DNA of 64,000 nucleotides, from assembly GCA_023444095.1 (NCBI GenBank), contig JAEZRP010000002.1, positions 30,269 to 94,268 of the forward strand, written 5' to 3'. This document shows, piece after piece, positions 1 to 7,386 of the stretch. Position 1 is the first letter of the stretch. The number at the start of each line of letters is the position of its first letter. The notes below the pieces were generated by a model that was not told the origin of the DNA, did not search any database, and was given only the letters and a program-made list of their open reading frames with translations. The DNA comes from Bacillota bacterium (GTDB taxonomy: Bacteria; Bacillota; Clostridia; Christensenellales; Aristaeellaceae). The position numbers and the translations under genes were made by a program.

Positions 1-942
1 GGGGCAGGCATTCCTTTTACTTATGCGTCAGCCGCGATTACAGGCGCGTTCAACGGCGCAGGCAATTCCCGGCTCAGTTTTTGGGCAAACGCTGTAGGAC
101 TACTTGTCAACATGGTGTTGGATCCTTTGATGATCCTGGTATGGGATTGGGGCGTAAGCGGCGCGGCGGTAGCCACGTTGATCGCACAGGTGACGGTATG
201 CGCGCTGTTTCTGTGGTTTGCCAAACGTCACAGTCATAGGCCGTTTCAGCACTTTCATATTCTTGGGCTCATGGATCTGGTCCGAGTGCGACAGATCCTG
301 CGCTGGAGTTTGCCGGTCGCTGTGGAGAGCGGTGCATTTACGGCGCTTGCGATGGTGGTTACCGGCATGATATCCGCATGGTATGGGGAAACGGCCCTAG
401 CCGTGCAGCGCGTGGGCGGCCAGATTGAATCGCTGTCCTGGCTGATCGGCGGAGGGTTTGCCTCTGCGGTTACGGCGTTTGTGGGACAGAACTACGGCGC
501 GGGAAAGTGGGCGCGGATCCGTCGTGGTTATCGAATCGCGCTTGCATCCCTTCTGACCTGGGAAGCTCTGGTGACGTTGCTACTGGTTTTGGGCGGACGA
601 TTTTTCTTTTCGCTGTTCCTGCGCGAATCGCCTCAGATATTGGAAATGGGTGCGACCTATTTGCGAATCTTAGCCGGGTGCCAGCTTTTCATGGCGCTGG
701 AAGGCGCGTGCGCCGGCACGTTCCGGGGAATCGGAAAAACGTTGCCACCCAGTCTGTGCAGCATCGCTTCAAACTTGATTCGCCCTGCTCTATGCTGGTT
801 GTTTGCGCAATGGATGGGACTGAACGGAATTTGGATAGGCCTCGTAGTCTCCGCTGCGCTGCGCGGATCGCTCATGTTCGTTTGGTTCTCGCTGTATGAG
901 CGCCGGCTGCCGCATGGAGACGAAGCAGTTTCAATATTATAG
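1..942 (+). CDS. MATE family efflux transporter, 3' part
   Basis: Open from base 1 in frame, so the 5' end lies outside the window; 313 residues remain of a family that is usually about 440-460. The segment is rich in hydrophobic helices and shows the MATE-type glycine/asparagine pattern 'GAFNGAGNS' near its start and 'GQNYGAGK' in the middle, as seen in Na+/drug antiporters of the MatE family. It would export cationic compounds or drugs across the inner membrane. It ends before a clear terminator and is the only ordinary chromosomal gene left of the prophage. Substrate cannot be told from sequence. Confidence 0.88.
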   Translation, partial: GAGIPFTYASAAITGAFNGAGNSRLSFWANAVGLLVNMVLDPLMILVWDWGVSGAAVATLIAQVTVCALFLWFAKRHSHRPFQHFHILGLMDLVRVRQILRWSLPVAVESGAFTALAMVVTGMISAWYGETALAVQRVGGQIESLSWLIGGGFASAVTAFVGQNYGAGKWARIRRGYRIALASLLTWEALVTLLLVLGGRFFFSLFLRESPQILEMGATYLRILAGCQLFMALEGACAGTFRGIGKTLPPSLCSIASNLIRPALCWLFAQWMGLNGIWIGLVVSAALRGSLMFVWFSLYERRLPHGDEAVSIL

Positions 943-991
943 TTAATATTGGGTTACGATCATGGGAACACCGGATAAGGTTTAGCAAACT

Positions 992-1025
992 AGAACGCAG
1001 GTAAACACCGCTTGCGTTCTTTTTT
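992..1025 (+). terminator. Intrinsic terminator of the MATE gene
   Basis: AGAACGCA (992-999) pairs with TGCGTTCT (1013-1020), followed by a T run at 1021-1025. It lies 50 bases after the transporter stop codon. Confidence 0.85.
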
Positions 1026-1134
1026 ACTACACTTATACCCGAAACCTTTCGCCAAATGAGCCTAAACGGTACCCAAAACCATATTGAGTAAATAAATACG
1101 AATAGAAGCCTTGGATTTAGTGCGAAATATATAA
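1026..1134. other. Non-coding host DNA between two terminators
   Basis: About 110 AT-rich bases without a credible gene or promoter. Together with the terminators, tRNA fragment and att flank it makes up the 435-base gene-free stretch 943-1377. Confidence 0.5.
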
Positions 1135-1170
1135 AAAATTGTGCAAGGTTTTCATACCTTGCACAATTTT
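1135..1170 (-). terminator. Terminator of the tRNA-Pro transcription unit
   Basis: A perfect 14-bp stem (1135-1148 with 1157-1170) with an 8-base loop. On the minus strand the stem is followed by six T residues, so it stops leftward transcription coming from the tRNA fragment at 1173-1217. It also has T residues on the other side and may work in both directions. Confidence 0.85.
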
Positions 1171-1172
1171 GA

Positions 1173-1217
1173 TGGTCGAGGTGACAGGATTTGAACCTGC
1201 GACCTTTTGGTCCCGAA
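1173..1217 (-). other. attL: 3' half of tRNA-Pro(CGG)
   Basis: Read on the minus strand this is a tRNA from the anticodon loop to CCA: loop TTCGGGA (anticodon CGG, G37), the 3' anticodon strand, a five-base variable loop, a T arm with loop TTCAAAT and a seven-base acceptor strand plus ACCA. The expected 5' half (acceptor, D arm, 5' anticodon strand) is missing; bases 1218 onward do not fit a D arm. A tRNA 3' end next to an integrase gene is the usual attachment core. The host flank with the tRNA's terminator lies to the left, so the complete tRNA should sit at attR. Confidence 0.8.
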
Positions 1218-1377
1218 GCAATCGACTAAAATTGCATTAAATTCATATATAATCTAATAAAGCGTATATATGACCGAAATGACACCGGATAATTGAATAA
1301 ATATACTATTAGAATACTTAATACCACATTTTTACCACAGTGGGTGAAAATTAAGCCACCTTTATCCGATATATGAG
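1218..1377. other. AT-rich att flank, no gene seen
   Basis: 160 AT-rich bases between the tRNA fragment and the dGTPase stop codon. No gene or clear terminator; likely phage attP arm DNA where Int and IHF/HU-like proteins bind, by position only. Confidence 0.4.
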
Positions 1378-2880
1378 CTACCCGTATAACTCCTGGTAGG
1401 CAATTTGTAGTTCCCGATCTGTCATTGCGGCAATATAATTACATATCACCCGCATAAGGCAGATTAAAGTATTTTCAGCAGTATCAGTTTTTTGCTTCTT
1501 AGCGTCATCAATCGTTTTTTTGAATTCGTCGCGTAATTCACCTATTCCTTTTTGTGCTTTTTCATGTAGCATTTGTTCATATGAAGTATGCTTATGACCT
1601 ATAAGAAAATCGATTACACATGTATCATTTAGTTGTTGTGGGTGTGAGTAATATGCTTGGAATACTTTCGAAATAATGTATGTACCCTTTGCGTCAGCCT
1701 TTTGAATTTCATAAGCGGATAATACCCAATTTGACATATTTTCCTTAAAAGCACGAAGCTGCTTTAAAAACTCATCTGTGCCGACATCATCATATGATAT
1801 TAGGTTCTTTTCCTCAAATCCATTATGTGAGAGTAAATAATCCTTGAAATCAGCTTGCGACATATTATGACCTTTGACAAAACTATTAATGTTTGCTATG
1901 GATTTAGTTGTTAGTCGAGATACTAGCAAGTTGATTATTAAATGTGATAACTTGGAAAAAAACACTTCACTGCTATTAGAGGCGTCTTTACACATATCAT
2001 TATAAATACGTTTGTCTTCTTTGTTAAGAAAAACTCCGAATTTTTCTTTGATTTGTTCACACACAACACTCGGCGTGACCAAATTACCACGTATAGCGTC
2101 CTCTAAATCGTGGTGGCATTGTGCTATTTCGTCTGCTTCCGCGACTACAAACGCCTCAAACGACCATGCATAATTTGACCCTATCATCATATATTTCTCG
2201 AAGTTTTGATAAAATCCTACTTTTAATTTCTCTAGTTTTTTTGCTTTTTCGATGACTGCAGGTTCGGCATTTAAATAATCTCTTTTTTTATAGTAAGAAG
2301 AGTTTGAATGACAATACATACCATATAGAGCGAAGTTAGTAACAGAAAGCGCATAACCCGCTTTATTCGATTCAGATACAGCAACTTCAACACTATGTAA
2401 ATTATGTTTAAAACCTAATGCACTACTATACTTATCAATACTACTTTCAACTTCATTTTCCGGGACATCAAATGGGCAATCTTCAATAACGTGCTTATGT
2501 TTTGGATTCATGATTTCATGAAGTATACGCTCTCCTGCATGTCCATACGGTGTATGCCCTATGTCGTGCCCGAGGGCGATAGCCTCAACTAAATCGACAT
2601 CCAGCCTTAGATTAGCAGCAATTGATTTTGCAATTTGTGCTACCTCAAGCGTATGCGTGAGCCGTGTTCGCATATTGTCATTAATACCAGATATATAAAC
2701 TTGAGTTTTCCCGGATAATAATCTAAAGGGTACAGAATAGAGGACGCGATCTCTATCACGCATGAATTCTGTTCTATATCGATGAGATAACCTTTTCTCA
2801 GTTCCTTCTCTTTGGGCTATGGACAGAGGAGCCTTTAAAGACCTTAATGCAGTATACTTAAGTTTCTTGTTGCTATCCAT
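1378..2880 (-). CDS. dGTPase-like HD-domain dNTP triphosphohydrolase
   Basis: 500 residues. The HD signature is complete: H76, H105-D106 in 'GHDIGHTPYGHAGERI' and D250 in 'EADEIAQCHHDLED', matching bacterial dGTPases that hydrolyse dNTP to deoxynucleoside and triphosphate. The start ATG at 2880 was chosen because a GGGAGGT ribosome site lies 5 bases upstream; an upstream in-frame ATG (2961) lies inside the integrase gene and has none. The gene has its own promoter (2926-2955) within the integrase 3' end, is AT-rich against the GC-rich phage, and sits between attL and int, a classic moron position. Known family members deplete dNTPs during phage infection; that role here is inferred. A housekeeping dGTPase is the alternative. 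Confidence 0.88.
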   Translation of the reverse strand: MDSNKKLKYTALRSLKAPLSIAQREGTEKRLSHRYRTEFMRDRDRVLYSVPFRLLSGKTQVYISGINDNMRTRLTHTLEVAQIAKSIAANLRLDVDLVEAIALGHDIGHTPYGHAGERILHEIMNPKHKHVIEDCPFDVPENEVESSIDKYSSALGFKHNLHSVEVAVSESNKAGYALSVTNFALYGMYCHSNSSYYKKRDYLNAEPAVIEKAKKLEKLKVGFYQNFEKYMMIGSNYAWSFEAFVVAEADEIAQCHHDLEDAIRGNLVTPSVVCEQIKEKFGVFLNKEDKRIYNDMCKDASNSSEVFFSKLSHLIINLLVSRLTTKSIANINSFVKGHNMSQADFKDYLLSHNGFEEKNLISYDDVGTDEFLKQLRAFKENMSNWVLSAYEIQKADAKGTYIISKVFQAYYSHPQQLNDTCVIDFLIGHKHTSYEQMLHEKAQKGIGELRDEFKKTIDDAKKQKTDTAENTLICLMRVICNYIAAMTDRELQIAYQELYG

Positions 2881-2923
2881 ACAATACCTCCCACGTACAT
2901 TATACTCAAGAAGCTGATATACA

Positions 2924-4183
2924 CTAATATAGTACATTACAGACTTCTGTGTCAAAGTCAACTGAGAAATTAACGGCTGTTAACACTCTTCTATCAATCC
3001 ATTGATCGAGGTAGGATACCATTTGATTTCTTGATGTGCTCTCCCTTTCTTTTGATAGATGCGTGTAGAGATCGAGCGTTATCTTAATGTCTGCGTGTCC
3101 GAGGAAATACTGAGCAGCCTTCACCGGAACCCCAGCATCGTATAGCGCAGTTGCGAACGTATGCCTCAAATCATGCGCGCGGAATGTAAACGCGACACGA
3201 GGTTTTGTATCTTTTTTGCTGGCCTGCTTACGTTCAATGTCAGTACGCCGTCCGGCTTGATCGGTATCTTCGTCATTGAGCAGCCGTTCCATCACCGTGC
3301 AGAATTGGCGGATTCCACAGCGTACGGCGCTTTCAGAAAGCGGCCTCCCATTTGCGGATAAACATACAAGACCAACACGTTTGGATTCCGGCACGGAAGA
3401 CAGCGCATCGTAAAGAGTTTGACAGATCGGAATTGTTCGTAAGCCGGCGTCCGTCTTTGCTCGCTCTTCGATCTTCGGCTGATTTGTCTTAATGACGGCG
3501 ACCTCTTTTATGTCCAGCGTTCTTTCCATCATGTTTACGTTTTCCCACCTGAGCGCCATCATCTCGCCACGCCGTAACCCGCAAAGCATCATGAGCATTA
3601 TCCAAAGACCTGTTCGCGCATCAGGATTAGACCAATTCGTAAGGATATGATCGAACTCCCATTTTTCCAGGCACCGATGTGTTCCCTTTACATAGAGCGG
3701 ACGTATCAGGTCGTCGGCTGGGTTTTCGGCGATTATCTTGTTTTTTCTAGCTCGTTCAAACAGACGCTTTATCGCTTGGTGGTATTTATCAACCGTCGAA
3801 AAAGACATCCCTTTCACGTCGTTAAGGGCTTTTTGAAGATGGGATTCACGGACTTCTGCAACCCGCATTCGCCCGATCTTTTTCACGAGGCGGTTATATG
3901 GGGCATCATCATTCTTTAGATATGCCTCATTTACGCGGTTTCGATATGTGGCTTTGAAAACGTCGACCCATTGTGCGACAGTAATGTTCGGATCAATTAC
4001 AAGGCCGGATTCAAACCTCTGTTTGAATTCATCACGTTTTTTTAGAGCTTCAGCCCTTGTTTGCCCATAGAAGTATTTCCGATCTGGTCGTCCATCGGGC
4101 TTAAAACCTATTTGGTATGACAGCTGAATCAAGCCATCCGGGCGCTCGCCTTTCCGTTTCCGCTTTTCCTTTTCATCGCCCAT
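2924..4183 (-). CDS. int: Tyrosine recombinase (phage integrase)
   Basis: 419 residues. An AP2-like/SAM-like arm and core-binding region (about 1-165) is followed by a catalytic domain with all expected residues: R204 ('GLRRGE'), K243, H337-x-x-R340 ('HDLRHT'), H363 ('LGHAD') and nucleophile Y373 ('LDLYTH'). It inserts the phage at the tRNA-Pro site next door and, with an excisionase, removes it. Its start overlaps the stop of the zinc-ribbon gene (TAATG), so the two are translationally coupled and co-transcribed leftward in the lysogen. The tail after the catalytic Tyr is longer than usual and contains the dGTPase promoter. Confidence 0.95.
   Translation of the reverse strand: MGDEKEKRKRKGERPDGLIQLSYQIGFKPDGRPDRKYFYGQTRAEALKKRDEFKQRFESGLVIDPNITVAQWVDVFKATYRNRVNEAYLKNDDAPYNRLVKKIGRMRVAEVRESHLQKALNDVKGMSFSTVDKYHQAIKRLFERARKNKIIAENPADDLIRPLYVKGTHRCLEKWEFDHILTNWSNPDARTGLWIMLMMLCGLRRGEMMALRWENVNMMERTLDIKEVAVIKTNQPKIEERAKTDAGLRTIPICQTLYDALSSVPESKRVGLVCLSANGRPLSESAVRCGIRQFCTVMERLLNDEDTDQAGRRTDIERKQASKKDTKPRVAFTFRAHDLRHTFATALYDAGVPVKAAQYFLGHADIKITLDLYTHLSKERESTSRNQMVSYLDQWIDRRVLTAVNFSVDFDTEVCNVLY
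2926..2955 (-). promoter_or_regulatory. Promoter of the dGTPase gene
   Basis: On the minus strand TTGACA (2955-2950), an 18-base spacer and TATATT (2931-2926), all just inside the end of the integrase gene. A small inverted repeat (ACAGA-AG-TCTGT) begins inside the -35 box and could be an operator. A second TATAAT lies nearer the start codon. Confidence 0.65.
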
Positions 4184-4623
4184 TATGTAGCCTCCACGAG
4201 ATATGACTTACCTTCCTTTACCAGGCGAATACCGCGGAACTCTCGAAGCAGCCAGTCAACAATTTGTTTGTCAAATTGCTTCATGAGAGATCCGCGGAAG
4301 ACCACGAGCGAAATATTCCCCCTCGCGACCAACGAGGCGGCGGAAGCTGCGCATTTTTTTCGCAGCATCAGATTCATGGATGAAGAGTCGAATTCGGCGG
4401 CAGATATTATACCGCGCTCAAAGCAATCCCGTAGGGCATTCCCTGCCTCCGGCCACCGGCCGACGCGCATCATCCTGTCGGACTCAGCCAGCATTGCATC
4501 ACGATCACCATCTCCGATGATCATAAAATAATTGGTTGAACCGCAATGTACGCAAGGAAGTTCCGCCACGGCACGGGCAAGAGCAACGTCAGTCTTGCAT
4601 TTACTACACCATGCAAGCTCCAT
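4183..4623 (-). CDS. Zinc-ribbon protein, lysogeny module
   Basis: 146 residues. The N-terminus has a CxxC...CxxC zinc ribbon ('CSKC', 'CVHC'); the rest is predicted helical and not recognised. ATG 4623 is preferred over GTG 4635 because GGAGG lies 5 bases before it. It overlaps the integrase start and closely follows the lipoprotein gene, so the three are one leftward operon. Proteins of this kind occur beside int in Clostridia prophages; function unknown. Confidence 0.7.
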   Translation of the reverse strand: MELAWCSKCKTDVALARAVAELPCVHCGSTNYFMIIGDGDRDAMLAESDRMMRVGRWPEAGNALRDCFERGIISAAEFDSSSMNLMLRKKCAASAASLVARGNISLVVFRGSLMKQFDKQIVDWLLREFRGIRLVKEGKSYLVEAT

Positions 4624-4634
4624 GCTAACCTCCA

Positions 4635-5015
4635 CTACTCATCAGCAATAAATATCTCGATACGATCATGTATTTCAATTCGTCGAAATGCAAGCTCATC
4701 CAGAGATTTTCCACGTCCAAGGTAAGAGAAAGGTCCACTTTTAGAAAGAACGGCCTGATAATCAGCATCCCATTCATCAAGGTTTGATTGTAATAATTTA
4801 CCGATGTCATATTTTTCGCTTGATTTTCCGGAGGATAGTTTTGTAGAGAGCTGATATATTTCTCCGGCTAAAGATACTCTGTCACCAGTATATAAAAGGT
4901 CAATCCTTTGCACTTTAGCTTCTGCACTTTTTGCCTTTTCGCTCAAGACAAAACAGGCAGCTAGGGAGGCCACCAACACAACGGCGACCAGGACAATGAT
5001 CAACCGCTTTTTCAT
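4635..5015 (-). CDS. Small predicted lipoprotein beside int (superinfection-exclusion candidate)
   Basis: 126 residues beginning with a lysine-rich start, a hydrophobic stretch and a lipobox-like 'SLAAC' (signal peptidase II style), so it should be anchored on the outer face of the membrane. ATG 5015 has an AGGTGA site 6 bases upstream; earlier in-frame ATGs do not. The rest is a charged, mostly helical domain with no recognised fold. Lipoproteins encoded between integrase and repressor, such as Ltp of Streptococcus phage TP-J34, block DNA entry of related phages; position and topology agree, sequence homology was not tested. Confidence 0.7.
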   Translation of the reverse strand: MKKRLIIVLVAVVLVASLAACFVLSEKAKSAEAKVQRIDLLYTGDRVSLAGEIYQLSTKLSSGKSSEKYDIGKLLQSNLDEWDADYQAVLSKSGPFSYLGRGKSLDELAFRRIEIHDRIEIFIADE

Positions 5016-5041
5016 GAACATCACCTCAATCAAACCGACTT

Positions 5042-5134
5042 TAACCAGAGCGTAACCCAGCTAGTAACCCGGTTATCATATGGTTAGTAACCAGTTTCAT
5101 AACCGACCAATAACCATGAGTAACCGACATAACA
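5042..5134. repeat. Array of TAACC/GGTTA iterons
   Basis: TAACC occurs at 5042, 5053, 5065, 5088, 5100, 5111 and 5121, with inverted copies GGTTA at 5071 and 5082 and a variant TAACA at 5130. Most steps are 10-12 bp, about one helical turn. It lies upstream of the lipoprotein gene in the only longer gene-free part of the lysogeny block (5016-5288). The spacing suggests a multi-copy protein binding site; which protein is unknown. Confidence 0.65.
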
Positions 5135-5288
5135 GTACCTATGTAGTAGTAGTATGTATATCAACTTAACTACGGAAGTCTATTAAGTATAGTATAACTA
5201 CGCGCGCGCGCACGAGGCGGTAACTCAAATCAGGTCTCACGGATCTTTTCCAGATACGACATCAGCGCTTCCCCACCGGGAAGCCGCC

Positions 5289-5669
5289 TCAGCTAACGCA
5301 TCCGTCACGCGCGTCGTTCCCAGCGTTAGAGCGGACGCGACGTGCCTCCTCGATTGCAGCGTGCGTAACGACAATAATCCCCTCACGATCAAGGCTGCGG
5401 ATTGTATCCAGCAGGAAACGCTCATCGTTCGATACTTGCACGTAATCTGACGGAATTATCGGCAGAGCACCTTCGATGCCTTCGAGTAGGTATTCTGGTG
5501 CTATTTTTAAAATCCGGCAAAGAGGAATGACATACTGTGCCGGGAAGTCCTCACCGCGTCCAAGCCATGTTTGAAGGGTAGACTGGGGCACGCCGATTTG
5601 AGCGGCGAGCTCCTTTTTTATGATTCTCCTCTCAATGATTAAATCGTTAAGGCGATTAGCAATCGTCAT
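5289..5669 (-). CDS. XRE-family repressor, CI-like
   Basis: 126 residues with an N-terminal Cro/CI helix-turn-helix (about 3-58, 'KKELAAQIGVPQSTLQTWL') and a short C-terminal helical part without a LexA-type autoprotease domain. ATG 5669 follows GGAGG by 9 bases; ATG 5678 would touch the site. It faces left, away from the Cro-like gene, as in a lambda-type switch, and the region between them carries operators. Absence of a protease domain means RecA-stimulated self-cleavage is unlikely, so induction must work another way. Confidence 0.82.
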   Translation of the reverse strand: MTIANRLNDLIIERRIIKKELAAQIGVPQSTLQTWLGRGEDFPAQYVIPLCRILKIAPEYLLEGIEGALPIIPSDYVQVSNDERFLLDTIRSLDREGIIVVTHAAIEEARRVRSNAGNDARDGCVS

Positions 5670-5715
5670 ACCGCACATCCTCCAAAAATTTTGCTCAGAA
5701 AATCGTAATTAAGTA

Positions 5716-5743
5716 TTGACAAAAACGTATGCGCGAATATAAT
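5716..5743 (+). promoter_or_regulatory. Rightward early promoter
   Basis: Perfect TTGACA (5716-5721), 16-base spacer, perfect TATAAT (5738-5743), reading toward the Cro-like gene at 5893. It overlaps the first of three GCGAATAT operator-like boxes. Confidence 0.82.
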
Positions 5744-5787
5744 AAAGACATGCGATGCGAATATACGATACGCAATCGATATTTCGC
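5733..5787. promoter_or_regulatory. Operator-like boxes of the lysogeny switch
   Basis: GCGAATAT at 5733-5740 and 5757-5764, and an inverted copy with one extra T (ATATTTCGC) at 5779-5787. The first covers the -10 box of the early promoter. Position between divergent repressor and Cro-like genes suggests repressor binding. Confidence 0.55.
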
Positions 5788-5837
5788 ACCACAGTGGGAC
5801 CAGAACCCCTTCCAAAACGCAATTCCCCATAACCCAT

Positions 5838-5866
5838 AATATACCACGAATTAAGCAGATTAACAA
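5838..5866 (-). promoter_or_regulatory. Leftward repressor promoter
   Basis: On the minus strand TTGTTA (5866-5861), 17-base spacer, TATATT (5843-5838). It would give a leader of about 160 bases before the repressor start and runs across the operator boxes. Confidence 0.55.
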
Positions 5867-5892
5867 TACTTAATCGCAGGAAGGAGAAAAGC

Positions 5893-6114
5893 ATGAGAGA
5901 GACAGCGATCAAGGACAGAACTTGGATGGAAAAGGCCCGTAGAGATAAAGGCCTGACGCAGCTTGAGGTCGCGCAGGCTATCGGAGTGACTGCCGCCTAC
6001 TACAATCGCCTTGAAAAAGGGTTCTACACCCCGAGTGTGGTTGCCGGTATCAAGATCTGCGATTACCTCGGCCTCAACGTCCGGGCCTTCCTTTCCGAGC
6101 GAACCATCAAGTAA
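5893..6114 (+). CDS. Cro-like XRE regulator
   Basis: 73 residues, essentially one Cro/CI helix-turn-helix ('LTQLEVAQAIGVTAAYYNRL'). First gene of the rightward early operon, after AGGAAGGAG, opposite the repressor. Size and place fit a Cro protein that shuts down the repressor promoter during lytic growth. Confidence 0.8.
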   Translation: MRETAIKDRTWMEKARRDKGLTQLEVAQAIGVTAAYYNRLEKGFYTPSVVAGIKICDYLGLNVRAFLSERTIK

Positions 6115-6128
6115 GGAGGAGCAGTAGC

Positions 6129-6674
6129 ATGGTACACAACCGTATCAAGGTTCGGCGCGCGGAGGTTGGAATCAGCGCGACAGCTATTGCCGAGCAGATG
6201 CCTGACGATGTCGACAAGGTCGCAATGAGCTATATCGAACGCGGGCGCGTCCTCCCGACGGCAGGAGGAATGGCGAAGATGTGTGAGATTTTCGGCTGCA
6301 ATCCGACTGACATCTACGACGCGCAGGACATTGACCTTTGCGCAGTTGGCGCAAAACCCAAAAACCCGGCGAACTCCGTCAAGGAGCGAACGGGAGCTAT
6401 GGGAGCAAAGGCAGACAAGCCAATCGGAGATTTTTTCGCCGATATGAGCGGCGATCACAAAGGGATGGAGCAGATCCGAGTCTGGATGCCCGCTGATGAA
6501 AAAGCTGCTCTTTTCAAGGTGGTCAGTGCATTGGGCTACCACAGCGTCGCGGAATGGTTGCGTGATATGTACAGGGCAACGGTTCACAAGTATATTTCGC
6601 TCAACCTTCAAGACATGAAAAGGCTCCATGAGGCCATCCCTCCCACCACGAATAATCAAGAGGTCGGATGTTGA
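6129..6674 (+). CDS. XRE-like DNA-binding protein with C-terminal extension
   Basis: 181 residues. The first 65 resemble a Cro/CI helix-turn-helix although the helix-2 region is unusual; the remainder (about 100-165) contains a 'VWMPADEKAALFKVVSALGY' segment similar in style to phage antirepressor or ribbon-type tails. It is 14 bases after the Cro-like gene with an AAGGAGGAG site. A second-tier early regulator or antirepressor is possible; not recognised more precisely. Confidence 0.6.
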   Translation: MVHNRIKVRRAEVGISATAIAEQMPDDVDKVAMSYIERGRVLPTAGGMAKMCEIFGCNPTDIYDAQDIDLCAVGAKPKNPANSVKERTGAMGAKADKPIGDFFADMSGDHKGMEQIRVWMPADEKAALFKVVSALGYHSVAEWLRDMYRATVHKYISLNLQDMKRLHEAIPPTTNNQEVGC

Positions 6675-6706
6675 CTTGATCATAGCAGGAGGAAGGAGCA
6701 GCCACA

Positions 6707-7150
6707 ATGGCGGTGTTTACCAATATCGATATTAAAAAGCGGCGGGAAATACAAAGAATGACTGCCGCGACATTGGGTGAGGAAATCGGCCGCGACCAGA
6801 ACACCATCTACAACTACGAAAACGGGAAGTGTGATCCAGATCCAGATACCATGTACCAGATCGCTGAAGCACTTGGGGATTTGGGAATTTGGTACGATTG
6901 GATGCGCACGAAGTTTTCCAGCTATGCAAGGCTTCACCCGGACGTCCAGCAGCAGAGCCTACCCGGAGCGACGATGTCCATGTTTGCCGAAGTGAGCGAT
7001 CTCATAGACCTTCAACGCGATGTGCTCAGGGATGCGGCGGACGGTAAGTTGGATGATCCGGAGCTTGCAGCCAGAATCGAGAAGGAAGCGACGGATGCCC
7101 TTGGGGCCTGCCAACGATTCCTCAATGTTCTGAAAAGCATTCGGAGGTGA
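6707..7150 (+). CDS. XRE-family regulator
   Basis: 147 residues: HTH at about 7-62 ('TAATLGEEIGRDQNTIYNYE') then a helical C-terminal part probably used for oligomerisation. It sits between the 181-residue regulator and the excisionase-like gene, within the early operon. Three consecutive XRE genes is common in Clostridia prophages, where one often acts like CII. Target unknown. Confidence 0.72.
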   Translation: MAVFTNIDIKKRREIQRMTAATLGEEIGRDQNTIYNYENGKCDPDPDTMYQIAEALGDLGIWYDWMRTKFSSYARLHPDVQQQSLPGATMSMFAEVSDLIDLQRDVLRDAADGKLDDPELAARIEKEATDALGACQRFLNVLKSIRR

Positions 7151-7156
7151 TAACCA

Positions 7157-7366
7157 ATGCCCGCCCCAAAGCAGCGCTACTACAGCACAAAGGACGTGCA
7201 GACCATCCTCGGCATCAGCAGGTCGAAGAGCAACCAGATCATGCACATGTTCGACCAGCGCGGCCAGCTTTTCAAAAACGGTAGCACCATGCGCGTTGAA
7301 ATCGCAGTTTTCGAGGATTGGTGCAAAGAACAAACCAATCCGTCACCCACCCTGAAACGAGCCTGA
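7157..7366 (+). CDS. Excisionase-like helix-turn-helix protein
   Basis: 69 residues with a MerR/AlpA-type winged HTH ('YYSTKDVQTILGISRSKSNQI') and a C-terminal 'FEDWCK'. Such small proteins act as excisionases or early activators in Gram-positive phages. It starts 7 bases after the preceding gene. Distance from int (now on the opposite strand) is normal for this layout. Confidence 0.65.
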   Translation: MPAPKQRYYSTKDVQTILGISRSKSNQIMHMFDQRGQLFKNGSTMRVEIAVFEDWCKEQTNPSPTLKRA

Positions 7367-7386
7367 TAAAGGCGGGAGGAACAAGG

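Noticed and set aside
968..1292. 11-bp direct repeat ACACCGGATAA at 968 and 1282 as att core
   Set aside because: The tRNA 3' half is a far better core; the short repeat lies on both sides of it at the same end of the phage and so cannot be attL/attR.
5199..5214. Alternating CG tract as a Z-DNA element or promoter
   Set aside because: It is short and lies in a gap without other signals at that spot; recorded only as a curiosity.
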